Assembly (NCBI RefSeq): GCF_000787575.1 | Contig: NW_012236518.1 | Coordinates: 248,001-312,000, forward strand | Reading direction: 5' to 3' | Origin: Acytostelium subglobosum LB1 | Lineage: Eukaryota; Evosea; Eumycetozoa; Acytosteliales; Acytosteliaceae | Length of the DNA: 64,000 nt | In this document: positions 21,327-33,713 of the stretch, piece after piece | How positions within the stretch are numbered: position 1 is the first letter of the stretch | Layout of the letters: each line of letters starts with the position of its first letter | Made by a program: the position numbers and the translations under genes | The notes under the pieces: generated by a model | What the model was told of the DNA's origin: nothing | Seen by the model: the letters and a program-made list of their open reading frames with translations, nothing else | Database searches by the model: none

Positions 21327-24300
21327 CTATTGTTCTTTTGGAAGCATCTGTGATTGATTGATTGATTGATTAATTAGTGATTGGAAATATTTCCAAGTTA
21401 TAGTTTTCCACTGCCATGAACATCTACTTACATTGAGCATGGAAACAGTGTTTTGGGACTCGAATTGAAGTTGTCGTACAAAGGGCAGGAAGAAGATAAA
21501 GTAAATAATGACTATAAAGAATGAGAATAGTACAGCTTGGACGATGGTGGACAGTGAGCATATTTGAACGTAGTTGACCAGTTGATCGCCAATCTCATAG
21601 GCATAGTTGTCGGTGCCGTCGTACAGGTCCTCTTTAGACTGCATCTTGATGTAGCCCCAATAGTAGTTGGCCGGCGTCAACTCGGTTGCATTCTTGTTGG
21701 CCGATAGATTGCGACCTGAGCTGAAGTAGTTGAGTGTGATCACGTCCAAACCCTGCTCGATAATATCATAGTACTTGTCGCCCTCCTTCAGACACGGGTC
21801 CAGCTTGCGAAGACATGTGCCTCTTGTGTTGTAATAAAAGTCGGGTCCATCCATCTTGTCATTGTTGCGCCATTGCTTGAGCTGGTGGTAGTCGTCCTCC
21901 ATGCCCGCGACCGACTCGCCAATGCCTGTCTGCATATCCTCGCGCATCACTGGATTATAAATGATCTCTTGGCCATAATACAATATCATTCTGATGTATG
22001 CTGCTTGACCTTCGGCATAATATACTTGATTGGTCTTGACCAGAATTCTGTTCATCTGTGCCGAAGTAGACACCAACAATCCCAGGATCAAGAATCCAAC
22101 GATCACTTCGGCTACAATATATCTTCGATGAAGGCTTCTCGACACCCTTGTCTTCATCTTCTTGAGCATGTTGTCGTGTGTGATTGCCAGGGTATTGTCA
22201 TTGTCCTTTTCCATGTCCTTGGGCGACGTTGGCGCAGACTCATCATATGTAGAGTCAGCAAACTGGATCTTTGAAGGCTTGCCAGGGGTGTCGCCCGAGT
22301 CCAGGGTGGGTGTGTCCAGGCCAGAGTCATGTCCTTGCTTGTTAGGTTGATGTTGCTTCATCTCAGCCTCGAGTTGATACATTCGCTTGAGATGTAGGTT
22401 GGCCATGTGATCGGCCAGGTCTTTTGGTACTGTTCGGAATGCGCCCAACACCTCGATCTTGGTGTTTACAATCTTGTTGACGATTGGACGCACCATGAAT
22501 ATGTTGAACACCAGTATCAACAACAGGACTCCAATGGATATGCCAATGTTCACAAGCATCAACACTCGTTCCAGCTGGATTGTGTTGTCCTTCCATTTGA
22601 AGAACAATGTTACCAATGATCGCGCTACATTCTTGGTGTTGACCGTGACCCATTGGAAGTTGGGGTCAGAGTCAGACTGTGCCGGCGTCCAATACGACGA
22701 GTTGACTGGGTATTGTGACAGGTCGATACCATACTGAACACGCTGCGGTATCACGTCATAGAGTGAGACTGAGTCGTTGGGTATCAGCGCGCCGTCCACG
22801 CCTAGTGTGTAAGTCTGTATGTTCTTGGCGTGGTAGAACTCGTACATCTCTGAGCCGGGCAGCACTTCGTACTTGGTCTTGTTGAAGTCAGACTCGAGGA
22901 AGATGCGAGCACCTGTGTCGATACCAGTTGTGACGGGTCGTCCCGTCACCAGCTTGTAGTGATCACGATCATAGTTGACAATGGTTCGCTCGCCATAGTA
23001 TATCGCATTGTGAAGGTTCATCAGTTGGACTGATCGACGCCAGAGTGTCATTGTTTGATTGAGTGTGGTGTTGTAGTTTGCCACGGTCGGGTTCTTGGCG
23101 TAGGCCTGCGCGGCCACCTGTGCAGAGCGCATGTAGAATGCAATGTTGCTGGCGGTGGTGACGTACGAGCCTGTGATCCTGAGTCTCGTCACTGCATATG
23201 TTTGATCCTGGAGCCTAACAAACAGATGAGTAAATATGGCCATCATCAGGAGCACTCCCAGCCCTGTTGCCAATATCAACACATAGTTGAGCCTGCGCAC
23301 TGGTTGATTGCGCTTCCTGATCTCCTGGTCGGCCTTGGTCTCAACAGGAACGGCAACTGCCGCCACCTTGCCATCCAGAATAGGTGGCTGGTCCAATGTG
23401 GGCTCAATCTCACCAAACCTGTGCATCCTCTGAGAGGAGTTTAGTGAGTTGCTCGATGTACTATGTTGCGAGGACATGTTTGAGAGTGTTCGGTCGAGTG
23501 GGTCGGTGGTGCCAGTGACCTTTGGTATAATTGAGTGCTCTGGCAAGTTCTCCAAAGTGGTCTCCTCCTCCTCCTGTGCCATTACCCTCATGCGGTCATT
23601 GTTATCGCCACTCCTAATCAACACGCCAGAGGCTGGTGATGGCACCGGCAGTGGCTCCAACTCAATCTCATTGGACATTGAGGACGAGGATGACGATGGC
23701 GATGATGGGGTCGAGGGTGTTGCACCAGGCATCACATTGGCATTCGCTGAACTTGAGGTTGGAAGTGGGGGATGGCTGAGCACACTGTTCTCCTCATCAA
23801 TCTTGGCTGCACGGTCCAGCAACTCTTTGGCCTTGTCGCTGTCCTTGAGCACGTCTTCGACAAAGATGGCATAGTCACGCAGGATACGACTCGAGTTGGG
23901 ATGCATCTCCAACAATCGCTTGTAATATCTGTTGGCCCTGGACTCATTCCTCGTGATGGCCGCCGACTGCCTGGACAACTGAGCAAACTCGCTGGCATTC
24001 TTTGAAGCGGCAATCGACCAAAACTTGTGGATGCACCTCAGTGTATTGAGATGGAACTTGCGCGACAGCAGCCCCAGGCGCTTGTACTGCACGTAGGCCA
24101 TGAAGTGCTGCATCTTGGGGTTGGGGCCAAAGCCCGCGGTCTCATTGGTGCGCTCGCGCGCACGCTCCTGGTGATAGACAAAGAAGTTGATGTCCCATCG
24201 AGGGTTGAGTGCCTTTAGGCTCTCGAGCAGGGCGTTGGCTTGCACCTGGTCCTTCTTGAAGATCTTGGTGAAGTAGCAGTAGGACTTGAGGAGCGAGTGT

Positions 24301-25860
24301 GAGCGTGGCGTGAGCTTGTAGGCGTAGGCGTAGAGTGAGCTCATGAGTTCGATACCCTGCTCTCTCTTCTTCCTGGCGTCATCAGACTTATGCAATGGAT
24401 TGCCTATAATATATCTTGAAGCAATCTCATAATCTATCGACAATAAAAATGGTTTCCAATCACCTCCATCCTCCAACACATTCTTCTGGAAATCCCGAAC
24501 TCTTTTAGCCAAGTACATTCGACGCAGTTCTATTCATTGATTGATTGAATGTTAGTTTGTGATCGGGGCGATTGAATGAGTGATCCAGGATGTTTGGTTT
24601 GGTGATTGAGTGATGGACATGCGATCTAGAGTGATGAATGAGTGATTGATGGTGATGGAGTGAAGAACATACCAATTGCCGCCGCACCAATTAAAAAGGC
24701 GGGGATAATACCACCAAAGAAAATATACATGATTCGGATGTCCTTTGCATTGTTGATCTGAAGTACGATCATTAGACATACTGCGGCCCACAGACACACT
24801 GCCATGAGCGCGGTTCTCTAATATTAAAATATAATAATAATAATTAATTAGTATCCATGTCCAATTGGAATAGATCCACTCACATCTTAAGACAATTTAA
24901 CATACCAATTGATTAAGTCTATGATTATAGAATGGCATTATAATGATTGATAATGATAATATTGTTGACATTGATATGATTAGGATGATTGATAATGCCA
25001 TTTGGGATACAGTCAACAGTTGGAAGAGTAGAGTGAGTGCGATCTTGAACCCCAGAAGACACAGCTCATACCGTGCATTCATCCTGGAGAATGTGTTCTT
25101 GACATGCGGATCCATTTCGAAATAGGTCGAGCATGTGATGGCCGAGTAGGGCACCAGTATCAGCAGCGAGATGATCGACAAACTGATGGTCACCAGGTTG
25201 AGGCCCGAGTAGCACGTGACAGGCTTGGGGAAGTGGATGATGTAGCCGCCTTGGCAATTGAATGATATGCTCCAGAGTGACACCAGGGGGATCACAAGGA
25301 ATGTCACCAGGCCCGCAACAAACAGGCGCAGTGTGCGGATGGGCAGCAGGTATTGATAGTTTGATCGTTGGAATTGATAGACCATGAATGCCGTATTGAA
25401 TATTGCTACATAAAATATAAACTGTGATAGCCAAAAGAATATTGTAAACACTGGATATGATGACAGTGGTGTCTTATTAATGATCGAGTATATCTCTGTC
25501 ATGAACTGTATCTGTTGTGGCCATGGGAAATAATCCCTATAAAATGCAAAGCTGAGTAACTCTGTTATCACCATTGATTGTGATTGGTTGATTGATTGAG
25601 TGAGTATATGATCTTGGCGGGAGGTGTGGGGGGCTGGAATGGTTCCAGCCTCGGATACACACCACACCATACTAAAATGGAAACATACCAAAAAATTCGA
25701 TTAGAGTACTGATTATGATGAAGAACTTTGGAAAGATGTTACCATCTACCATCGCGTATAATATTGCATAGGCTCCATTTGTTGTATATCTCTTTATCCA
25801 ATTTAGGTAGGACGAGTCGTCTGACACTGAAGATGTGAATGATTTCTCTGATGTCGCCAT
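21327..25860 (-). CDS. TmcB-like (tiny macrocysts) multipass membrane protein
   Basis: Large membrane protein of 1363 aa in five exons (25860-25689, 25561-24906, 24817-24673, 24529-21432, 21347-21327); the total is an exact multiple of three. The N-terminal third has about six hydrophobic segments (for example IFFWLSQFIFYVAIFNTAFM, LVTISLSIISLLILVPYSAI, GGIIPAFLIGAA). A TPR-like helical region follows (SLLKSYCYFTKIFKKD, ANRYYKRLLEMHPNSSRILR, AKELLDRAAKIDEEN), matching the domain described in TmcB/TmcC proteins. Two large loops bounded by transmembrane helices come next (LNYVLILATGLGVLLMMAIF; MLVNIGISIGVLLLILVFNI). The last intron (21348-21431) is a multiple of three and stop-free, so an unspliced product would also stay open. 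In D. discoideum, tmc genes are linked to macrocyst size; biochemical function is unknown. Ser/Pro-rich inserts are species-typical. Confidence 0.82.
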
Positions 25861-26958
25861 GATTGATCTGACTCAATCAATCTGATTATTCTAATATATT
25901 GTACAGGGTAAAGTAATAGTAATAATAATAGTAATAAATAGTAATAATAGTAGTAATAATATAAGTAAAGACAACAAACAATGTTTGTTTGATGGATGTC
26001 ACTTGCACGCTGACTAACTCGCAAAGCATGCCAAGATGTGCGCGTGGTAAGTAAGTGAGGCAAGTAAGACAGACAGCCAGACAGACAGAAAGACAGACAG
26101 ACAGACGTATAACCTTTGATTGATGGATGGACTTTATAACGTGTATGAAGTATGTATTTGCAAGCTCAATACATCATGTTTGCAGTACTGATTGGTTATC
26201 TGTCTCTTTGTGTGAGGCTAAAAAAGATGAAAGGCAAGGCCCCTCACCTTGATGTTAGGCCACCTGGCATGTTAGCCAACTGAGCGACATTGGTATCGAT
26301 GCCCCGGCATATGGGTTGGACCATAGAAATTAAACTGTGATTGATGTTCCTTCGTTGACGAATAGGTAAAGTAAATAATAGCAATGGTGGAGGGTTCGTC
26401 AGTAACCAAACACAAGTCCCTGTTGGACTCACATCAAAACATGACACAGGCAAGAAAAAAAAATCGGGTTGCACAGGGGCAATTGGTCGATTTTGCGCCA
26501 ATCATCAAAAGTCGGAGGTCCACGAATCAGCGAGATCTAAACCTTGGACCTCTAAAAAAAACTTAATAACATGTGATTGAGTCAACAGATCAGTGACGGC
26601 CTTGACATTGACTTGTTCGAATATATTTGTGGGGCGATACATCGGGTGGGATTGGATGACCTGTGACATGAATCGACAAAAGACTTCGCTGTGCGATTGG
26701 GCTACTTAGTCGCCCATCCCAGCCATGTACATCACCATCCATCCATTCATGTCATGTATGATTGATGGTCATTGGTTGGTAATGATGTTGTTATGTATGT
26801 TTACATTAATGTGTTTGGTTATTTATAATTTAATGGTTGTTGATGTTTGGTGACGATAACTTACACCTTCGCCCACCAAGCCATCAATCCATCCATGATC
26901 ACACCCAGGCCTGTGTGGCTGCGTAGACAGCCCCTGGGTGGGCTTAAAGGGAAGTTCA
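25861..26958. other. Intergenic, 1.1 kb, with simple repeats
   Basis: Contains the promoter of the TmcB-like gene, with (AGTAAT)-type repeats at about 25915-25970, and an AGAC-rich tract at 26067-26106. A segment at 26210-26570 has mildly different composition. It includes GCTCAGTTGG on the minus strand (a tRNA A-box-like word) and a GGTCCA/TGGACC inverted repeat. No protein gene is supported. Confidence 0.45.
26067..26106. repeat. AGAC-rich microsatellite
   Basis: Ten tetranucleotide steps of AGAC with a few substitutions, located upstream of the TmcB-like gene. Confidence 0.85.
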
Positions 26959-29300
26959 CTACAAGCACTTGTTAAAGGCATACTCTTTACCAGGTGACAT
27001 GACACGTTGAGAGACATCCTCTTTGGAACCAGCTTCGAGTTTTCCATGGTTGGCATACATTGACTTGTCGAATACCATCGTACGATCAGTGTTACTGATT
27101 CTAGATGAGTAGTCAAAGTCATAGTAGAGCAGTAGTGATGGGTCACTGTAATCTGGCTTCTTCCACATGTACTGCACGACCTCTTGTCCATTCAATGATC
27201 TGTTGAATATTGCAATATTGTCCAATCTTCCATGATATGTTCCAGCCTCCCTATAAGGTTGTGGATGTAGTTGAGATGAGTGAGTGATTGATTGATTGAA
27301 TGAATGATGATTGATTGATGACTTACATTGGTCCATGTGATGCACTCTTGCCAATTGTCACTGGATGTTTGTTGGTGGCGGTTGAGTAGATGTGCTCGGT
27401 TGGGATGTCTGGTCGTCCATTGACAAAGAATCGGACATTGTTGTCATGTGGATCTGGATTGTTTACAGAGAATACAACGGCAACATGTGACCATACATCA
27501 CTGGATATACTGATATGCGATGAGAAACAACTGTGTGCGGCACACAACCTCACCAGTCCTCTTCCAGTCGATGTCTTTTGGATGTCAAAGTCGAATCCAT
27601 CCACCTTTCCAGCGGTTCCCTTATCGATCAGACGTTGATCACTGAATGACGATGGCTTCACCCATAGCATCAATGTGTAGTGATCAGTTAGATCGAAGCA
27701 TGTGGCGCATGCCTCGCTTGCGCCCACCTTGATGTGGTCGCCCTTGCCCTCCATATTTAGATGTGATGGCTGGTAGTGCGACTTCTCGCCAAACGTCGTC
27801 TCCTTGAAGGCGTACTGCTCGTCGGACAAGAGTGAGTAGGCCAGCTTGCACATCTCACACTTTGACTTGAAGCCACTGATGCACATCGACAGCTTCTCGA
27901 CGACCTTGGCCTCGAGCGGCTTCTTCTTCCAAGCAAAGTAGCTCTCCATTTGAGCCTTGTCCTCGAGCAGGGTTTTCAGGTGATCGGCCAGTCCACGAGC
28001 TGAGGCGAACAGGGACGTCTTGATGATTGATCCAGTGGGCACCCAATCATCAATGTTGGAAGCACCCATATATACGGGGATGGCACCCGAGAACAGCGCA
28101 CTATACACCTTCTCAGTGATATAGTCGGTAGAGTTCTCGTTCTCAAAGGCCAGCACGAATTTGTATGGCTTGAACAGCTCGATGTTGGCAGCCACACGTC
28201 CATTAGTGTCCAGTTCCTTAAGTTCAATTGGGTCGGTGGTGTTCAAAAGACATGATCCTTTCGCATCAATTGGAATATACTTCATCATCTCGGCGACATA
28301 GTTCTGGATATGATATGTTAGATTGATGACTGTACGTTGTTATTGGCTCTTTGAGACTTACAGTTCTTGCTTTGGCGAATCCAGCTTTGCAATTGGACGA
28401 AAGGAAAATGATGTTCTTGGTCTTGGTGGCGGCAGTGGCCGTCAAAGACTTGTCCATTAGAAGTTGTTGTGTTTGCTCCAGGGTCATCTTGTGATCGGGC
28501 GGACATGCCAGTGAGAGACGATGCGGTGACTGAGTGGTGAAGTTGAACTCCAGATCCATGATGTCACGGAATCGCTTGTCGCCAATGATTGGATACTGGC
28601 TGGTGGAGTGATAGTTGAGCAGCACGAAGCGCTGATGCTGGTGCTTCTCGGGCAGGTTGACGGGCATTCTGCGCCAGTTGTCCGGATGGATGTGCGATGG
28701 GTCAAACATGACAAAGTCGGCAAAGGGTATGTTGTCATTGTCATTTGTGAACAGACATGAGACCTCGCACTCGCCGTCCTCAATGACGGCCGCTCGCTCG
28801 CTTAGCGGGACCTTGACAAGTCTGCCCGACTCTCCGTTAATATGGTCGGCGTGCAGACGCCTGTCGCGATATCCAGTGTGTGCCTCCGATGAGGAGGATG
28901 GATTGGCGTTTGATTGTTGTTTGGTACTGTCGCTCCTTGAATAGGGTCCGTTGAGGACGGGGTTGTGCAGCATGCCCGTCTTTTCCCTGTCGATGTAGGG
29001 CGTCTCCCAGAAGCTGATCGATATCTCCTTGCGATCCTTTTGCATCAGATGACGATTATTATTATTGATGATGATGGTCTCATCACTGACACTGGTTTGT
29101 TTCTGAGCGGAATTGAAGTATACAAAGCTGAGGAATATCGTCACGGCAAATATACTTGCTACCAACAAGAACTTTGAACGAAGCATTCCTGTTCCATTTG
29201 CTCCTCCACTGCCACTTCCATTCTTTAACAATGACTCTGAAGATTGTGAAGTCAATGAATTAACCTTTGATCTATTGAATATTGAGCCAAAGAATTTCAT
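26959..29300 (-). CDS. GT10 alpha-1,3-fucosyltransferase with C-terminal LamG-like domain
   Basis: Type II Golgi glycosyltransferase expected to move fucose from GDP-fucose to glycans. Exons 29300-28362, 28303-27327 and 27250-26959 give 735 aa with consistent phases. Residues about 40-65 form the signal anchor (FLLVASIFAVTIFLSFVYF), followed by a stem. The GT10 signature is clear: YKFVLAFENENSTDYITEKV then FSGAIPVYMGASNIDDWVP, with the conserved FEN, DY-TEK and P-V-G positions, and later YFAWKKK. After the catalytic part comes a concanavalin/laminin-G-like segment (LMLWVKPSSFSDQRLIDKG; VRFFVNG; GRLDNIAIFNRSLNGQEV). A second short start (LLLYYDFDYSS, YANHGKLEAG) then ends abruptly. The LamG-like tail is not part of usual GT10 enzymes. 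Confidence is high for GT10 and moderate for the tail's family. Confidence 0.88.
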
Positions 29301-29907
29301 CCTCTAATTCTTCTTCTTCTTTAATCTCTTATCTCTAATCTCTCTTAGTAAATGGAAGTAATATTATGTGTATTTTGTGAGTCTGACTGAGACTGAGACT
29401 GAGACTGAATGACTGGCTTTGTGTCCTTATGCCTTTGCTTCCTCACTCTCCTTGATGAGAGTGTTGTGTGTTGTGTTGATTGGATTGATTGATTGATTGA
29501 TGATATTGATTGGTGATGGCTGCAGGTTGTTAATGCTGTAGAGATGTGATGTGTTGTGAATGCTATGCTATGAATGAATGAGTGCTCGAGTGCCTCTGAG
29601 TGAATGAGAAGTAGTAGTGAGTATTATAACTGTTTAATATAATGGGAGTGGGTATTCTTTCATTCATCTGACTTGATAAAGTGGTGTGTGTGTGCTGAGG
29701 TGGTGGTATTCGTTTATCTACTCCTAAAGAATGAGGGTTGGGAGCCTCAAAAACACAGGCTTGTGTGCTTAGGAAAGGGTTGTGTTGTGTGTGTGTTTGG
29801 GGGAAAGTGATAAAGGCCACAACTCTTACTTCAACTCGCACACACTAACATTACCACTTATCTTAATAATAAATAATTATTATCACAATCAATAATCATT
29901 CAATCAA
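29301..29907. promoter_or_regulatory. Divergent region between fucosyltransferase and CHMP1
   Basis: This 607-bp region serves both genes. It contains a (GAGACT)n tract at about 29385-29408 and an AT-rich stretch with TTAATAATAAATAATTATT just before the CHMP1 start. No ORF is convincing. Confidence 0.45.
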
Positions 29908-30654
29908 ATGGAGAGTATGTTGTTTGGATAAAAATACTCCATGGATGATGGAAGATGTTAACAAACTAGTATCCTGCTGCAAACATTAAATCAAAAAGAC
30001 CAACTGTTTCAATTGAAGTTCACTGCCAAGACATTGGAGAGACAATCAAAGAAGTCGGAACAGAGCGAGAAGGCACAAAAGTTAAAGCTGAAGAAGGCCA
30101 TTGAGCAGGGTAATATGGAGGGTGCAAAGATATACGCACAGAATGCTATTAGGGAGAAGAACCAAAGTTTGAACTACTTGAGACTGGCATCAAGAATAGA
30201 TGCCGTGGCATCACGCGTAGAGACTGCCGTCAGAATGAAATCAGTGACAGGCTCAATGGCCAGCATTGTAAAGTCGATGGAGAGGTCGATGCGCGAGATG
30301 AACCTGGAGAAGATCACCCAGGTGATGGACCAGTTCGAGCGACAGTTTGAGGATCTGGACGTGCAGTCGGTCTACGTGGAGAACGCCATGAACCAGACCA
30401 CGACACTAACTACTCCAGCCGACCAGGTCGACCTTCTCATCTCCCAGGTGGCGGACGAGCATGGATTGACCATGGGCATGGAGATGGGTTGTACACCGAA
30501 TGAGAAGGTTCAGCAAGTTGAGACAGACGAGTTGACCGAACGACTTAACAGGTAAGTGAGCAGTTGTAACTGATGTGGCATGGCGTGGCATCACAGTGAC
30601 TAATCCAATCCAAACCAATCAATTACTGACATTAGGCTCAAGGAAAGGAACTAA
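29908..30654 (+). CDS. chmp1: ESCRT-III subunit CHMP1 (Vps46/Did2)
   Basis: CHMP1 helps recruit Vps4 and remodel membranes in multivesicular body formation and cytokinesis. Three exons: a 7-nt first exon (29908-29914, ATGGAGA), 29999-30551 and 30636-30654; total 192 aa, close to human CHMP1. The tiny first exon is supported because joining it in phase 1 gives MENQLFQLKFTAKTLER, matching the human start MDDTLFQLKFTAK. The basic amphipathic N-terminal helix (KLKLKKAIEQGN) and the motif NAIREKN..LNYLRLASRIDAVASRVETA are typical. The C-terminus ends in a MIM1 motif (DELTERLNRLKER) split by the last intron, the site bound by the Vps4 MIT domain. The family call is secure. Confidence 0.95.
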
Positions 30655-30885
30655 TCCATCTTGATAAATGGTTGCCTGCCAGTTATCTAAGTTTAAACTT
30701 GTACATTACCAACGAACGAATGAACGAATGAACGAACGAACGAATAAATGATTGATTGAGGACGTCAGACAATCAAGTTTGTTGACGAGCTAGCCAAGAC
30801 AACTCAATCAATCAATCAACTTTTTACACATAGTCTTACTTCTCATTGTCGTCTACACTTTGATTGATATACATATACATATAAG

Positions 30886-31322
30886 ATGCTTCTAAAGATA
30901 CTACGTCCACTTACTATACGTTTCTACTCACGACCTTCATGCTCACTATGTATAAGCGCCAGAGAGATATTGTTTCCCGTTGTTAACGATGTAAGGCAGG
31001 CTCATCAATCGACTCGATTGACCCGACTCGACTGACTGACTCAACATTGAATCAATCAACATAGTTAGTAGATGATTTAAAGATAAAGAATAAGATAGAC
31101 AAGAACAAGAGTGATAAGGAACTTATAGTTATAGAGGAGATTGATGTAGACTTGCCCATACATAAGGAGTACTTTGATTTGTACAAGTATGATGTGCCAG
31201 TATGCATGGTGGACAAGAAGCTATTGTTCAAGCATCGTATCAATGATGAAGATAAACTATACTATGAGATTGATCGATTGTTCCAACAAGCTCAACAACA
31301 AGACAAGACTACACTGGACTAG
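30886..31322 (+). CDS. Glutaredoxin-like protein (C5orf63/DUF836 type)
   Basis: A 120-aa thioredoxin-fold protein in two exons (30886-30990 and 31065-31322), joined in phase 0. The strand LTIRFYSRPSCSLC carries a CSLC redox motif right after the first beta strand, as in DUF836/C5orf63-like proteins. Exon 2 continues with ELIVIEEIDVDLP and YDVPVCMVDKKLLFKHRI, containing the cis-proline segment (VPV) expected of the fold. The short Arg/Leu-rich N-terminus (MLLKILRPLTIR) could act as a weak mitochondrial signal; that is inference. Substrates are not known. The gene lies 231 bp downstream of CHMP1 and converges with PEX5. Confidence 0.85.
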
Positions 31323-31474
31323 AAGATTAGACAAGACGAAGCATGTACATAAACAAACACACATAGACATATACCTGCTGTATTGATGTCAATGCAAGTG
31401 CAATGATTGATTGATTGATTGACTGAATGATCGATGTGATGCGATTCGATGCGATGCGAATTGATGGAGTTGGT

Positions 31475-33613
31475 CTACATGAACTTAAAGTCTTGGACAA
31501 AGTCGTTGACATCCCTGTTGTCAGCCTTGTCAACGAGGTCATTGCGCTCCATTAGTCGGAAGACCATCTTGAGGTTGTCCCAGATGTGTACTGCCTCGGG
31601 ATGGATGGACAGTGCGCCCAAGAACGTCTGTGCAGCCTCTGTATACATGTTCAGTGCCAGATAGCTGATTCCAAGGTTTGAGCGAGCGCGTACATAACTT
31701 GGCTTCTGTTCCAGTGCTTGGAAGTATGCGCCAAGTGCCTCCTGGCTACGATTGCTGTTGGCCAGTGTCGCGCCCAGCTTGTTCCAAAGTTGGTAGTCGC
31801 TTGGATTGTTCTGCAGGGCGGCCTTGAAGCAGTCGACCGCTTTATCATACTCGTAGGACATGTTGTAGAGCAGACCCAGTGCAGTCTGCACGTCGTGGTC
31901 CGAATTGTTGGGTCGCATTCTCGCAGCCTCCAAGAACAGTTCGGACACATGTCTATGTCTTGTCCAAGTGTCCATAAACTCATTCTCGTCTGCCTCTGGC
32001 ATGTTCACATTCATATGTCTATACGAAGGGTTGTTCTTCAACCATTCAACCAGAGTCTCCAAAGCTCTTTCCCTTTGGAAGTCGTTGGTATAGCTCACGG
32101 ACAGTGCCATCTATGTGAATGTGAATGTGTCAGTCTAATGTGCTGCTGGTGCGCTCCAAGTTACCAACAAACATACCCTCGCTTGAAGACTGGTTGGATC
32201 AAGATTGATGGACTTGAGTAGACATGTGATGGCTTGTTGATCTTTGTCATTCTCAGCATGAGCCATGCCAAGGTACATCCATGCTTCAGAGTTGGTCGGG
32301 TTGCGCATGACCTCGCTCTCCAGCGAGATGATGGCGTCAGCGATCAGTCCCTTGTCAAACAGATTCATGCCAGATTCAAATGTGTCCTCATCTCTCGCAT
32401 GATCAATAACGAATTGATACTCTTGTAGTCGTTCGTCAGACACTGTGCCTTGGAATTGATCGTAGTCCTCGACCCAGCGCTGCTCTGACTCGCCAGTGTT
32501 GTATCGACTCATTAGATTGTTGCGCCTCAGTCTTGGGTCGTCAAAGGTCTTTCGGGCGACCTCGTCCCAAGCCGCCTCCACAGAGTGATCCTCGCCGGCA
32601 CGCCATGCACTTTCGAATGGATTGAAGTCATCCTTGTCCTCATTCCATTGGTTGTCATAATCATCAAAGTCCTCCTCCTCGTCCTCCAAGTGTGCTCGGT
32701 CCCATGCTTGTTCATAGTCCTCGTCCTCGTAGTCCTCCTGCTGGTCGTCATCTTCTTCCCTGTCTAGATAGTCTGGCACACCATGTGCGAATGTTTCGTC
32801 CTGCCATTGATGATTGCCAATGCTGTCTCTGGCCAGTCCATTATCCATGTTGTTGATGTTGTCATTTCCCCATGCAGTGTCAAAGTCGTCGAATGATTCT
32901 TGATGCTCGATGCCAAGCGCATCAAACAGTCTACCAAGTTGATCATTCTCATATGACTTGTCTTGACCCTCATTCATATGTCTTATAAGTACTTCACTTC
33001 TATTCCTTATCTTCATCTTATCTCCATTAGTCAATCTAACATCTCCTTGTAATGGTATTGGTGGCATCAAGTGCTAGTAGTACATGATTGATTGAGTGAG
33101 TCAGTATGTGTACATGTTTGAGATGAACATGTATCAAACATACATGTGCCTGTGATGAGAGTAGGAAGTCTTTGAAGAAGTGTTTCAGTTCACCTGTTAG
33201 AGTGGATGGTGTTGTCGATGAGCCAAGATGTAGCTCCATTTGATTCTCATGAATATGACCAGGTGGCATCCTCATATTATTCCTATCCAACATAGCGTCA
33301 AAGTCATTATCATCATAGTTTGCTTGTTCAAATATATCATCAAAGTGTCTCTGTTCATCATCAAGATGATCTTGAGGGAATCTATTATGTTGATGTTGAT
33401 GTTGATGTTGCTCGCGCTCCCATCCATGCTGTTGTTGATGTATGTGTTAGATGTTGCTATTCATTCATTCATTCATTCATTCATTCAATTGACTCTTGAA
33501 CAACATACATGATACATTCCAGATCTGTCACTTGTGAATTGATTGACAAAGTTGCCGATTGCATTGGGTTCGGCACATTCTCCTTCAATCAAGTCTCTGA
33601 ATACTGAAGACAT
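31475..33613 (-). CDS. pex5: PEX5, peroxisomal targeting signal 1 receptor
   Basis: Cycling receptor that binds PTS1 (SKL-type) C-termini in the cytosol and delivers cargo to the peroxisomal docking complex. Four exons (33613-33509, 33428-33144, 33073-32177, 32110-31475), all in phase 0, give 640 aa. The N-terminus MSSVFRDLIEGECAEPNAIG carries the conserved cysteine (C13) that is monoubiquitinated for export. The acidic middle region contains several WxxxF/Y-like motifs (WDEVARKTF) used for Pex14 and Pex13 binding. The C-terminal half is a TPR array (SEAWMYLGMAHAENDKDQQA; VQTALGLLYNMSYEYDKAVD; YQLWNKLGATLANSNRSQEA; VRARSNLGISYLALNMYTEA). Length and architecture match the family. Identification is secure. 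Confidence 0.95.
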
Positions 33614-33713
33614 CTCTCTCTATCTATATAATGTAATAATACGATAATATCTCTTTGTAACAGATATTGAGTGAATGAATGAATGAAATGAAGGTGTGAA
33701 ATGACGCGACTTT

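Noticed and set aside
30700-30765. CRISPR-like or direct repeat array (AACGAATG units)
   Set aside because: A tetranucleotide microsatellite without spacers, in a eukaryotic genome.
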